This document shows positions 53,301 through 64,000 of a DNA stretch of 64,000 nucleotides, in pieces; position 1 is the stretch's first letter; each line of letters starts with the position of its first letter. A model generated the notes under the pieces. It did no database searches. It worked only from the letters and a program-made list of their open reading frames with translations, and was not told where the DNA came from. The stretch covers positions 14,950,501-15,014,500 of the forward strand of contig OZ005613.1 of NCBI GenBank assembly GCA_963930655.1. Reading direction: 5' to 3'. The position numbers and the translations under genes are program-made. This DNA is from Myrica gale. Lineage: Eukaryota; Streptophyta; Magnoliopsida; Fagales; Myricaceae.

Positions 53301-54330
53301 TTTATTGATCTTCCATGAAAGATATATGACCCGTAGAAAAGGGCATGTATGGTTGTCAGAGTGGGTATTGTTACTAGTGTTGGTGTCTATTCATTGGCGT
53401 ATTATCTTAGGTGCTGGGTGAGTATTCATAGACACGCCCATTGGATATAGTAAGGAAAATCTTCAAGTCACAACCCACTGAATGTTCCCCCCTCTTCCAG
53501 TAGAGTACATGTCAAACCATTAATATTTGCCTAAAACAAGTAATAAGTGAACTTTCACGGATACTGATTCTCATACTTACAAGTCGCAATCATGTTTAAT
53601 GAGCACTCAAGTCCAAAAGATAAGAAATGCACTACCAATGGATACGAGAGACATTGAAAAATAACACATTAGTCGCCACTCGTAGGCAAATAAAGCAGTC
53701 TATTATGAAAGCACTTCAGCTAGTCACAACGAAGTGTAGGGGGCAGCTTAATGAAAAAAGTCATATGTTAAAAAAAAAAAATCAACGTTATGCAAGGGGC
53801 GGGGCCAGGGCCCCGGTTGGCCCCCCTTACATCCGCCACTGATTGTGTTCTTTTAGGGTTTTGATTAAAGTAGAAACTAGCCCATAATTTTTCAAAGGTG
53901 GAAACCATGTGGGTTTTCTCGTTCTATTTCCAAGTCTCGGCTTTTTAGCATTTTGTGTTTTATTGATTTTTTTTCCCATTTTCCTTTGCTTTCTTAATAT
54001 TTTGCTATATCTGGCAAAATACCTTTGGACTCCTTTGCGGAAGAATTATTATAGTACCTTATACGTTTGGTCGTTTTCTGAAATAGTATCTTTCATGTTC
54101 AAATGGACGTTATGAACTAGGACATTTAGGGAATGAGAAATCTATTTCAATTTTTTCCTTTTTCCTAATTATTACCTCTGTTATTCTGCATGATCAGTTT
54201 CTTAGGATGTCTATGTTTGATTTCATATGAATGGTGAACACTTGGGACTTAGATTTTGATTTATATTTATTGGATGCTAATAGAACATGTGTTATCATGA
54301 GATTTGATGTCATTATAGATATGTGAAAGG
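53301..54330. other. Intergenic with a possible hAT end
   Basis: A sequence ending tacatccgccactg (about 53828-53841) resembles the right terminus of the CAGTGGCGGAT-type hAT family; a faint left match (cattggcgtattat) lies near 53391. No gene seen. Confidence 0.4.
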
Positions 54331-55330
54331 GTAAGAATTTTATGTGGTCGAAGCATATGTCATGCAATTTGCTTGAAATATTAGTTGATGAAGCTAAGAA
54401 AGGAAATAAGCCCTCCAACACATTTAAGCCTTCCTCATTTGTACGTGTTGCAAAAGAAATTTTAGAGAAATTTGCAGTTGATTGTCATCCTAGGTATGTT
54501 GACAACCATCTTTGAACCATAAAGACCACTTGGAACATAATTGTCAGAGTTCGTGATAATAAAAGCAGTTTTGGGTGAGATGAAAATTTGAAGATGATTA
54601 TGTGTCAAAAGAGACTTATGACTAAGAAATACAGGTATATTTTTTATATCATTTACGTTTACAACACCTTCATTGACCTTATAAATGACATATATCTATC
54701 ATTTATATTTAAAGGCATTTCCAGATCTCAACAAAAAATTGAAACGTACAATGAGATGACAATCGTGGTAGGAAAATATATGGTGAGTGGTTCATTTCCA
54801 AAACCTTTTGGCGTGGGCAAGGAGCAACAAAATTCAGCAAGGGAATAACCAACTGACTTGGAGATGGAGGATGATGATGTTTCTAATGGAAGACAAGTTT
54901 CATCTAGTTCATATCATCAAAATCAAGATCACACAAGAAAAGAGATAGAGTTGTTGCTGGGTTGGAGAGTAATTTTGCTATGATTGCTCAAGAGATACAC
55001 AACATTGCAGATGCAATTAAGGAAATAAATATATATATATATACTTTTTTTGATGAACTTTTATGAGGGAGTGATGAATATGGAACATTTTGATGAAGTG
55101 GAAATAAATATATATTCTTTTTTTGATGAACTTTATGAGTGAGTAATGAAGATGAAAGATTTTGATGAAGTTTAACTTGCATCAACGTTTGATTATTTAA
55201 TGGTCAATGAGAACGTTGGAAGGGCATTCAACAAGAAAAGTATTAAACTTAGAAGGCTGTGGTTGGAGAAATTTTTCAACCAACATCTTTAGATTGAGAT
55301 ATGTTGGAGTTATTTGATTAATACTCTTTA
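54331..55330 (+). mobile_element. PIF/Harbinger-like ORF1 (Myb/SANT-like) remnant
   Basis: Plus-strand fragments in broken frames resemble the Myb/SANT-like DNA-binding protein of plant PIF/Harbinger elements: VDNHL.TIKTTWNIIV, then DNKSSFG, then KAFPDLNKKL, then a C-terminal FAMIAQEIHNIADAIKE. The order of these blocks fits the family. A small (ta)n run and a duplicated tttttttgatgaactt segment lie near 55045-55135. No transposase found. Confidence 0.6.
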
Positions 55331-56029
55331 GTTAGCATTTGGTCTCGCATTTTAGACAATGTGTAAGGTTGATTTCATTGAATTTATTTTTATTCTTGTT
55401 TGGACAATTAACTTACATTAAAGAAATTTTTGAATTTAAAGTAGGGCTGTTCAAAGAACCTGAGACCTGATGGCCTAACCCGGAACCGACCAGGTCAGGT
55501 CGGCTTAGGTCAGGTTGAGTTTTATTTGTTTCTTTCGAATCTTTTTCGGGTAAGGTTTAAGTTGTGAAGTACTGCATTTCGAAAAAAATGAACACTGAAA
55601 ATATTTGTAAATCATTAAGCATGTCAAAAATTAAAAAATATTTTTTTGAAAATAACAAATCGCTGAAAATGAAAATTTTTCTTAAAAAAGTTTCAATGAA
55701 TTTTTTTTCTCATGTAAAACAATAGTTTTACAACCACACAAACGGAAAAATTTAAAAGAGTTAAAAGTAAAGATTTTCTTTATAAAAAAACCTGAGAAAT
55801 ATTTACTCATATTTCATGATTGTTTTGAAGTTGTTGACGTTGTTTAATAATTTTGTGGATGACGTTGTTTAAAAGGTGGTGTGTTTTTTACATACATTAA
55901 AATGAGATTCAAATTAACAAGATAGTTAATGGTAAATTAAGTACGCTTGCTACGAGTTTTTTTTTACAACGAGAGATAATTTGCGGCATTTTCTATGCAT
56001 CGAATTCGAACGAATCTAGCCTTACTCAA
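55331..56029. other. Intergenic, no gene seen
   Basis: Contains gggctgttcaaagaacc (about 55444) and a gaccaggtcaggtcggcttaggtcagg-type repeat text seen in some plant TEs; not assigned. Confidence 0.4.
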
Positions 56030-56212
56030 AGGCTCGGTTTGTTTTATAAAATTTTACACATTCTAAAATTTTAACACAATAAAATATTACAATATAATCT
56101 CTCTCTCCTCAACAAATCATTACTTTTCACTACAAAAAATATAAAAAATTACCTATCTCTTCACTTTTTCACTAAACCCAATACCTAAAATTTTACTTCT
56201 CAAACACAACTG
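56030..56212. repeat. MITE family A, copy 4
   Basis: Starts ggctcggtttg and ends ctcaaacacaact; shares aatataatctctctctcc and cactttttcactaaaccca with the other copies. Confidence 0.75.
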
Positions 56213-56361
56213 ATTGTAATGAAGAGCTTAATATCACGGTAATAAACTTCAACCACATGCAGTATTCTCTCACTACACACAATTCTTAAAGCGTGAATTT
56301 TGTTGATGTATGGATTCGAAAGATGAACTTATTTTCATTCGTGGTAAAGATCATCAAGAGA

Positions 56362-56640
56362 TGGTTAGCATGGATGTATCTCAGTTGGTACCATCCACAT
56401 CCATTAGCTCTAAGATTAAGAGTTCAAATCAGAATATAAGTTAAAATTGCTTGTAAAAGTAAAACCTGACTTTAGGCCTAATAGATAAAATTGGGATTGG
56501 CTAGTAGCTTTGTTGATGCTGTGGTGATAGGCTCGCTTAATAGGCAATAACTTTGACTCGAATCAGATATTTTGTAACGGGAGATGCTCTTATGTTTATG
56601 TCTAGGGAGAGTTACTAAGTTAGTTGTCACTCCTCATTTG
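56362..56640 (+). repeat. tRNA-derived SINE candidate
   Basis: A Pol III A-box-like tatctcagttggta (56377-56390) is followed 29 bp later by a B-box-like gagttcaaatc (56420-56430), then a body of about 190 bp and a short A/T-rich tail near 56640-56660. A related truncated copy lies at 5691-5850. Confidence 0.65.
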
Positions 56641-56769
56641 TTTATAAAAAAAATAAAAAAAGAAGGAGGAGGAGGAAGAGGAATCCATGAGCTAAAAGCC
56701 TGAATCCACCAGCTCATCAGTGCTCATCGAAGGAGTTCTCTACCTATTTTGATTGAAGATGAATGAAAG

Positions 56770-57789
56770 CGTATATGGAGGCTAATCCCTTTGCAAGATC
56801 GCCTCAAGTTATTTCTTTGGAAAATAGCCTCGAATTGTCTTCCCTGCAAGGCTAATCTTGCGAGAATCCCTAATAGAGATTTTGAGGATAATATGTGTGT
56901 TTTCTGTCAGCAAGGGGCAGAGACTCTTGTCCATTTGTTTTTTAATTGTCTGGTGGCCCAGATTGCTTGGAGAGAAGGTCCTTGGCCACTTATTATCTAG
57001 AATATTCCCCCTCAATGTATTTCGAACTGGATCAAAATCATTTTGAAACCATCTCAGCTTCTCCATATCCCTCAGGACCAACAACATGATTTCATTCGGT
57101 TTACTGGTATTCTTTTTGATTCGCTATGGTTTTCCAGGAATCAGATACTACACATGGGTGGTGAGCTTGATTTGTTAGCCCTTATTCGAACCATAAGGCA
57201 CTAGTATTATGAATTGTCTTTAGCTTGGAAAGAGAACACTCCAGCCCCCACTCTGGTTTGGCAGCTACCCCCTCCTGCACATTGGAAATTGAATTTTGAT
57301 GTAGCTATTCGCAAATCCTTCGCTTTGGCAGCGGTTGTTTGTCGAGATTCCGAAGGTCATGTCCTCTTTGTTCGTACGAAAGAGGTTGCCTCCTTGCGGC
57401 CCTATTGTGGGCGAGGCATGGGCAGCTCTTTTTGCTGCCCATGAGGCGTTTCTATTACCATTTCACCATATTATTCTTGAAGGAGATTCTCTTTTTGTGA
57501 TTGAGGCAATTCAGCACCCTAGATTTACTATTCCATTGCAAATTTCTGTCATTGTTGCTGACATTTGTAGACTAGTTGATTCAAAAGATTATTGGGAATT
57601 CCATCATGTAAAAAGAGAAGCAAATGAGTTTGCTCATAGAGTTGCTCAATGAGCTTCCTCTGATCAGTTAGAGGGTAACATTCTCATTTCTTGTATTTCT
57701 GTGACTATCCTTTCTAGCGACAATCCATTATTTTCACCATGATTGTCTGCTTTTATTTTAATGGAATTGTTTAGTTAGGAAAAAAAAAA
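56770..57789 (+). mobile_element. LINE 3' fragment (zf-RVT and RNase H-like)
   Basis: Plus-strand pieces in broken frames: DRLKLFLWKIASNCLP, a CVFCQQGAETLVHLFFNC zinc region, the RNase H-like LNFDVAIRKSFALAAVVCRD, and ILEGDSLFVIEAIQ with VKREANEFAHRVAQ. It ends in an A run at 57780-57789. Frameshifts near 57000 and 57410. Same general type as 4187-5690. Confidence 0.9.
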
Positions 57790-58065
57790 GCATGAAGAAA
57801 AGGAAGATCGCCGCATGGAACTGGGCCTAGCCCTATTCGAGACTGCCCGTATATATTGAGCAGCTACTTTATATAAAAAAAGATTCCCAGTAAGATGCCA
57901 AGAAACATGCCAAATTCGATATAGCATCAGCAGAATTCAACTATGCAAGTACATCTCTCCATACGCAAACATCAAAATCAGAGACTTCAATAAAACATAT
58001 ATCATGGCTACATAATTGATACGTTTTCAATGGCTACACAATTGATCTTGAATATTTGGGGCATG

Positions 58066-58390
58066 TCCGTGTTGTAAAAAAACCGTAGGATTCTAGTAGA
58101 ATTGTGAATATTTATGTGAAATAGTATTTTATAGGTGTTTATGTAAAAGATAGAGAGATATGATTTGATGTAATTGTTTAATAAAAAAATATTGGATTAG
58201 GTGAAAAAGTATAGAGATAAAATTTGTAATAATTTTTTTTTAAAAATATATTGAAGTTTGTGTAAAAAGTTGTTGGAGATTGTGTTAAATGTATTGGTGT
58301 TTGTGTTTGAATTATTAAGATGTTCGATGATAGTTTTGTGAATGAATTTTAATCCTAGAAAAAACTTGAAAACGAACATTACCCTGGTGT
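58066..58390. repeat. MITE family B, copy 2
   Basis: Closely resembles 38416-38720 (shared gatttgatgtaattgtttaat, ttgttggagattgtg, and aacgaacat near the right end). The ends ggggcatgtccgt and acgaacattaccct are imperfect inverted repeats. Confidence 0.75.
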
Positions 58391-59816
58391 TGAAACTTTC
58401 GTATTACTGTTCTTGAAAAGTTTTAGGCTTAATTATTAATTCAATCTTTGTTGTAATGATGTTTAACAAATCAATTATTGTGGTAAAAATTTAAACATGT
58501 AGGCCTCTGTGGTCCATTTTTTAGATATATAGGTCCTCCTGTTCATCAACTGTTAGCCCAATAATGAGAATGAGATCTGGATAGGCTATCCGATATGAAA
58601 AATAGACATCTCAATCATGACCCTACTTCGGTCTTCAATTAGTCGGCTAAGTTTTTTGGTAGATGAAAAGAACCATATGTCTAAAAAATAGACCACATAA
58701 ACCGTCATGTTTAAAATTGTACCTTGATGACTGATTTATTAAAAATTAATACCATAAAGACTGTAACGATATTTGAGCCAAAGTTTTAATGGTGCCTCTC
58801 GGAAAAGGAGTAAAATGGCAAGGATGCATGCCTTTCAAATGGGAGGTCACTACGTGTTCGGAGTTTGTCATGGCCTTAAGTCTTTTAGTGCGACCGTATT
58901 AAGTCAGGTTCATCAGAATTTAGTGCACAACGAATGCCGTAGATTATTCTCTGGTTACCAAAAAAAAACTGTCAATTGGATTTCATTTGCTTAAGCACAA
59001 ATAACACAATCAGATCTAGAAGACGTAAATGTCTCGTTTTGCTGGGCAACATATATAACAACTCTCTAAGACATCTCATAGAATTGAGGAATACCATACC
59101 CATTAACCTCCATATCTACTACTTTTCAGTACTATTTAGCTCCTAAATTTCCAGCAGTCATATTTTCACCAACTTTGTTAAAACATCTTAATTCCTAAAG
59201 CAGTTTGGAGCAAAATATCAAGTCTGTGCATAATGCATAAGATACACTGAAACAGAACCCTTCTTTGTGTGTTGCTGAACTGCCTCCTCTTGAACTCCCA
59301 GATCCTTCCTTCCCAAGTCGGGATCAACAAAAAAATTTCTACACACTGCCTCACCAAAGTATTATCTTCCACTGACATGTAGCCCCCAAAAGGCCTCCTG
59401 GAATTCGAATGTATCCATGATCTCTCCCATGGTGTTTGTTCACCACAAGTAAATACCTTGGAAATTAAAAAAAAATACCTTGGAAATACATAAACGAGCA
59501 ATTGAAGACCACCATCTCCATCTGGGTATGTTTCAGCTAGGCAATCTTCAAGCTTAGCTCTTTCTATGCCCGTAATTGCAACATTCTATTGTGAGGGCGA
59601 CATTTCATTCTTACGTAATCAAAACGCCTGCGTTTTAGTAATCTACCCAATTAAGCGCCACCTTGTGGTCCTCCTTCACAGTTCCGGAACTCAATTGAGT
59701 TTATGGCCGTGGCGATTTGAGGTTTTAACCCAAAGCTGTGTCAACCCGGAGTCACCACCGAGACTCGAGCAAAAGGACCACCACCGGGAAAAGGAAAAAG
59801 GGAAATTGAAAACACC
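58391..59816. other. HMGB upstream region, no other gene supported
   Basis: Holds two unrecognised open frames (58773-58994 plus; 59178-59501 minus) without family resemblance. The last 200 bp are the likely promoter and leader of the HMG-box gene. Confidence 0.4.
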
Positions 59817-62800
59817 ATGCCGAAGAAAGCTAACAAGTCCCGATCATCTCGCTCCTCTGGAGTGTCTGCCTCTGATAAGGCTCCCAAGGGAGCCTCCAAT
59901 GAGTAATAACTCACTCACTCTGTTTGTCTCATTCGTTCATCGCAAATTCTTGGGTCTCCTTCACTCTTTAAGCTGCTGTTGGCTTTCTGTTTGATGCCTG
60001 AGAGAACCTAGAGCGAATAGAAAAAGGAAAATACTCTCAATTTTATTTAGAGTACTGTTTTGGATTTCATAAACTGGTTAACCCACTTCAGCTAGGCCAA
60101 GCATTGGAATTTTTCTTTTTTCGGTGTTGGGGTTTTTGTTTTTCTCTTCGGTTTGATGTTGTTAAATTGGAGTTGTGTACTGTTATTGCTTTTCTTTACA
60201 TGGCATTTTCTATGCTTTTGGAGTCTTTTACCGCTGTGGTTTGTACGCACTTTTACAAATCATTTTGTTTCTGAGAAAACCTAGAAAAGAACGTACCAAA
60301 TTGAATAGAGAAGATTATCTAGAAAATGGATTAATGGGGAAGACAACTCAACTGCATTTCTATTGGGCTATTCATTGTGAATAATTAAGAATTGTTGCAT
60401 TGGTTTTTATTAGCTCCGTCTAAGTAACTTTGAGAGAGAATGTGTTTGCATATTTGTAGTGGGATGGTGTTGAGGATAAGATCAAGTGACGGGATGAAAA
60501 GGTCGGCAAGGCTGAGCAGAGTTAGCAAGGAGAGGAGGCCCATGTCAGCAAAGAAGCCAAAAACCAAACAGAAGAAGAAAAATGATAAATTTGATGCCAA
60601 GAAGCCAAAGAAACCGCCTACTGCTTTCTTCTACTTCTTGTATATCCCCTTGTTATTGCTTTTTTTCTTTTGTCAAATATGATTTTTATGATTTTTTATG
60701 TTTCTGAATGCATATAGTAGCTACACAAGAATAGGTACTTGTACCTTTGGCTCAAAATTGATGCAGTTTAGCGGTGACTAGTGGATGCTTACTAGACTAT
60801 TGATGCTCATCTATTCACAGAAGAAAGATGCTCATCTATTTAGATTGTATGAAAAACATCTGGGACTGATTGAATATTTCAGGGCTTTGGGGCCGTTTTA
60901 GCACAATTCTAATCATTTTTGGTATGTCATGCTCATTGAACTAAATATGTAAATCAGCTACGTATTAGACTTTATTTCTCTACTAGAGTTGCTTTATGTA
61001 AACCATATGCCTTCCATAGCTATGTTTTGCTGTATTCTTGTGCGGGGGGGATTGGTGGGTTCAAAACCCGCAGGGCATGTGTCTGGATTTTCTCTCAGGT
61101 AAGAGGAGGAAGACAGTGATACACTAATTACAAAAATGTCAGAATTTTTTTTTCTCTTGGGCCTCCACTAATGCGGTATTAGCACCCCTATAGAGTCTCT
61201 AGGTTCTATCTGCCCAGTACAAGACTTTACTAAAAGAATCCACAATGCATGTTAATTTGGTTTTCTTTAAGCTTTGTGTCACTTGTCCTAATTTGGAGTT
61301 GCCCTATCAGGCTTCTCCTTAAATCCTATGGTCCCTCATAATGTGTTTTTTTCATCATAATTCTTGATGCTAGAAAACGATAAGAATTTCCTAAATTGAA
61401 GCACTATGTTGTCAAGCTTAGTATGGCAAGCTGTAGTATATGGAATCCTATCTTTTGAAAGCTTTGATGTCTTAAAACGATTTTTACTCTGTTTTCCAAA
61501 GGGAGGACTTCCGTAAGGAATTCCAGGAGCAGAATCCAGATGTCAAGTCTATGCGTGATGTAAGTGTGGCACATGTCTTTAATTTGGCATTAACTTGTTA
61601 AGTTGATGTCCTTTATTTCCTGCTTGTTCACCATCTTCTTTTCTTGTTCATGAAATATACTCTACTTTCATCTTACAGATAGGCAAGGCTTGCGGAGAGA
61701 AGTGGAAAACAATGACATATGAGGTTTGTGCTATATTTATATTTCAGCATTCTTTTTTTCTGGGGTATAAGGATGAAAACTTAGCCACTTTGTTGAGTTG
61801 AGTACAAGTTCCTTTGCAAAGACTTGTCTGGTTGTTTTAGTGTGATCTAAGGGTTTATTGTGTCCCAATGATTTTGGTTCTTTAATGTTTGAATGTCTTA
61901 AACCTTATTTAACCTACAATTAGCGGCAAAGATACATCTTTTGCTTTTTCACTTCTCAGGTACAGTTACCTGGATGATAGGGAAGAAATACACTATGCCT
62001 GGCTTTAATCGGTATCTTGTGATCAATTATACACTATGCCTGGCCATAATCAGTGTCCCGTGGTTGTACAAACTTGAGTCAATACTACTCATGCGACCTA
62101 GAATTGAAGTTTAAAGGATTTTCTGAGAATTTTTGTCCTGGTTCTACGAGATCTTCCGTGAGTTGTTTTAGTCAGTTACACAGTATATGAGTTATCTACT
62201 AACTTGGAAGTATTTCGTAATTGAGATATATAGTCTGGGATGTCTCTTACTGAATGGACTTTTGTTATTTGATTGAGTACATAAACCTGTTTTCGCGGGG
62301 GGGGGGGGGGGGGGTGGGGGGGGAGTGAAGAATGTGTGTAAAACTGCCTCTGAACTTTGAATGAGTGGTGAAGGTAGATGTTTGTCTTGATGGTTATTAT
62401 ATTTCTGGTCAGAGTGGTGGCACTATCAATGAAGGTGGTGCCATTCGGAAAGGCAGTGTTGATCAGGGCCTCTTGCCTCAACCTGCTTCAGGGTGGTTTT
62501 CACTGGAACCCTTCCATTTTCTTCTGCAGCAGGTGTAGAGTAGGCCTACAAAAGCAGAGGTGTCACCCCCATTATCCTTTTGTTGCGTAATACTCTTTGG
62601 TTTTTCATGGTGATATTTCATACTAGTTCTAAAACCTGCATTCATATAATATTTTTCCAGAGGGCAAAAATTGTTTGTCTGAAACATATTTCGGTTACAC
62701 AAACAGGTCGCATTCTATGTGATTGCTTGTTTTTTCTCTAATTTCTAAATCATATTTAGATTGTGGGGTCTGACTTGAGTGCGAGGGCCTCTTGTTTAAT

Positions 62801-63498
62801 TTGATCAGAACTTCATCAACTCTCCTATAGGCATGTGGAGCCACTATGGCAATCTGAACTATATAGTATAGAGTTTCCTGTTGAGATTAATCCCTGATTG
62901 CAGTTTTTAGGGGGTCCCTCATGAGGTTTGTGTGTGATTGTCCCTTGCAAGCTTAGAATTGATGTTGCGCATTTAGGGATCTGTTTTTTGGAGGAGCTCG
63001 TGTCTGAGAGTCAGAAAGTAGTAATAGTTATTTCCAATAAAAGTTTGTCAATTTCACTTTTGTATGTTATTTGTTTACCTATCTTTTGGTGTAACGCATC
63101 AAACTGACGTTGCATGTTTTGATTAAGGATGCCAATATTATCTTGCAAGGTTCTAGAAGAAGAAAAGTTGGTTGACTAGTAAGACTTATTGAACTTCTAA
63201 TCCTTTTCTTGTCTCTTGTGTTTCCTGTGTTCCTGCAATAGGAAAAGGTTCAATATTATGACATAGCTACCGTGAAACGAGCAGAGTTTGATAAAGCCAC
63301 GGCGGACTATATCAAGAAAAAGGTGAGCTTGCTTTTTCCATTTTCTCCCGTGTTGTTTGCAAGCTGGTCGTTGTCTTCAATGTGCAATAGCCAATCCAGA
63401 AGCAGCATATAAAGCAAATTGTCCGGAAATATTATCTTTTGCAGGAAAGTGATGAGGATCTAGAAACTGAGGATTCAGATTCAGAGTTTGATGAGTAG
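59817..63498 (+). CDS. HMG-box protein, HMGB14-like
   Basis: Six exons: 59817-59902, 60460-60639, 61502-61559, 61679-61723, 63242-63322, 63445-63498; GT-AG borders and a joined frame of 167 aa. HMGB proteins bend DNA and act on chromatin in the nucleus. Visible are a basic Ser-rich N-terminus (MPKKANKSRSSRSSG), a Lys-rich segment (KPKTKQKKKNDKF) that could be a nuclear signal, one HMG box (about 79-150, PKKPPTAFFYFLEDFRKEF, GKACGEKWKTMTYEEK, FDKATADYIKKK), and an acidic tail ESDEDLETEDSDSEFDE. The start is the ATG that joins in frame to exon 2. Intron 4 is longest and carries a poly-G tract. It resembles Arabidopsis At2g34450. No lesions seen. Confidence 0.93.
61035..61110 (+). repeat. tRNA-like B-box fragment in an HMGB intron
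   Basis: The string gtgggttcaaaacccgcagggcatgtg (first 20 bp gtgggttcaaaacccgcagg) has a B-box and flanking text common in plant SINEs. No A box seen; probably a truncated copy. Confidence 0.35.
62297..62325. repeat. Poly-G tract in HMGB intron 4
   Basis: About 19 G, one T, and 8 more G. Such runs are prone to assembly error and length change. Confidence 0.8.
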
Positions 63499-63769
63499 GA
63501 CTGTAGAATTGGTGAGGATCAATGGGGGTAATGTACTTGGGTAACAGTTTGTATATTATTGATTAGTGAAGCACTTTGTGATTTGTCATTGTACAAACAA
63601 TGTATCATTTTTGTGTAAATTACTGCATCCAATCGCATTTTGTGGCAAGAAAATTCGGTGTTTCAGTCTGATTTTCACTAGCTTGGGATTAAGTTTGCTA
63701 TTAGAAAGACAACTAAAAGAACGGCTTTTATTTGTCCGAGTAAAATTTTGTTTTAAACTCCCCTCTCCT

Positions 63770-64000
63770 CTCTCTCTCCCTCCCTTGCAAGCCAGTTCAC
63801 CAACGGGGCTGGCGGGAGGAGCTCAGGTTCCTCACATTGCCACCTCCCTCCAGCCGGTCTTCTATCTGGTTTTGTTAATGATACTCATAGTTTGGTTTGT
63901 TGGTTTACTCCTGGGAAGAGGAACAGTACAATCTGCTACCAAGCGGAGCTCCTCGCAGGCCATATGGCCTAAAGTCGGCATCCTCAGCTCACGATCTACC
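63770..64000 (+). other. GC-rich repeat-like sequence running off the window
   Basis: Downstream of HMGB the sequence changes to CT-rich and then GC-rich (gctggcgggaggagctcaggttcctc). It weakly resembles the reverse complement of 14490-14560 (gacgggaggagccctggctcctcc), so it may be the start of a LINE-like retroposon; only the first part is in view. Confidence 0.35.

Overview
This is a 64 kb piece of plant nuclear DNA, almost certainly from a eudicot. The genes have many GT-AG introns. The proteins include a chloroplast-targeted KAS I and a His-rich plant-type UreG. Two nuclear tRNA genes are present, and the AT-rich spacers are full of LINEs, Copia and TRIM fragments, hAT- and Mutator-like MITEs and SINE-like pieces. 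Nothing bacterial or viral is visible.

Five protein genes look intact: UREG (7134-11674, +), a small arabinogalactan peptide (24711-24908, +), MCM3 (32279-37666, -), KAS I (44294-49873, -) and an HMG-box protein of the HMGB14 type (59817-63498, +). I joined their exons by hand at GT-AG borders, and the joined reading frames stay open from ATG to stop: UREG 276 aa, MCM3 783 aa, KAS I 468 aa and HMGB 167 aa. tRNA-Leu(CAA) and tRNA-Arg(ACG) lie side by side near 18.6-18.8 kb.

The rest is mostly debris. Two broken copies of a chloroplast NAD(P)-binding Rossmann protein gene (At2g34460-like) lie at 502-1247 and 25745-30540, inside a segmental duplication (1-3417 and 28671-31647). The two copies have different insertions and different lesions. 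There is also a 5'-truncated Ran GTPase gene directly behind UREG, a CCDC174-like fragment, a C2-domain gene broken by a MITE and a 13-bp duplication, and a partial KAS I copy (38.3-39.6 kb) cut off by a Copia LTR.

Layout: 0-3.4 kb duplication copy A; 3.4-5.7 kb inverted LINE; 7.1-12.8 kb UREG and Ran remnant; 13-16 kb retroposon debris; 16.5-20.5 kb gene fragments and tRNAs; 21-27 kb MITEs, the AG peptide and a hAT remnant; 28.7-31.6 kb duplication copy B with a TRIM; 32-37.8 kb MCM3 with an E2F-type site; 38-43.5 kb partial KAS I copy and Copia remnants; 44-50 kb KAS I; 50-58 kb MITEs, a Harbinger remnant, a SINE and a LINE; 59.8-63.5 kb HMGB.

The intact genes do unrelated housekeeping work: nickel/urease maturation, replication licensing, plastid fatty acid elongation, and chromatin. 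I see no co-regulated pathway and no convincing new molecular system. From memory, HMGB14, the Rossmann gene and UREG are adjacent in Arabidopsis (At2g34450-34460-34470), so this window looks like an old syntenic block stretched and rearranged by repeats.
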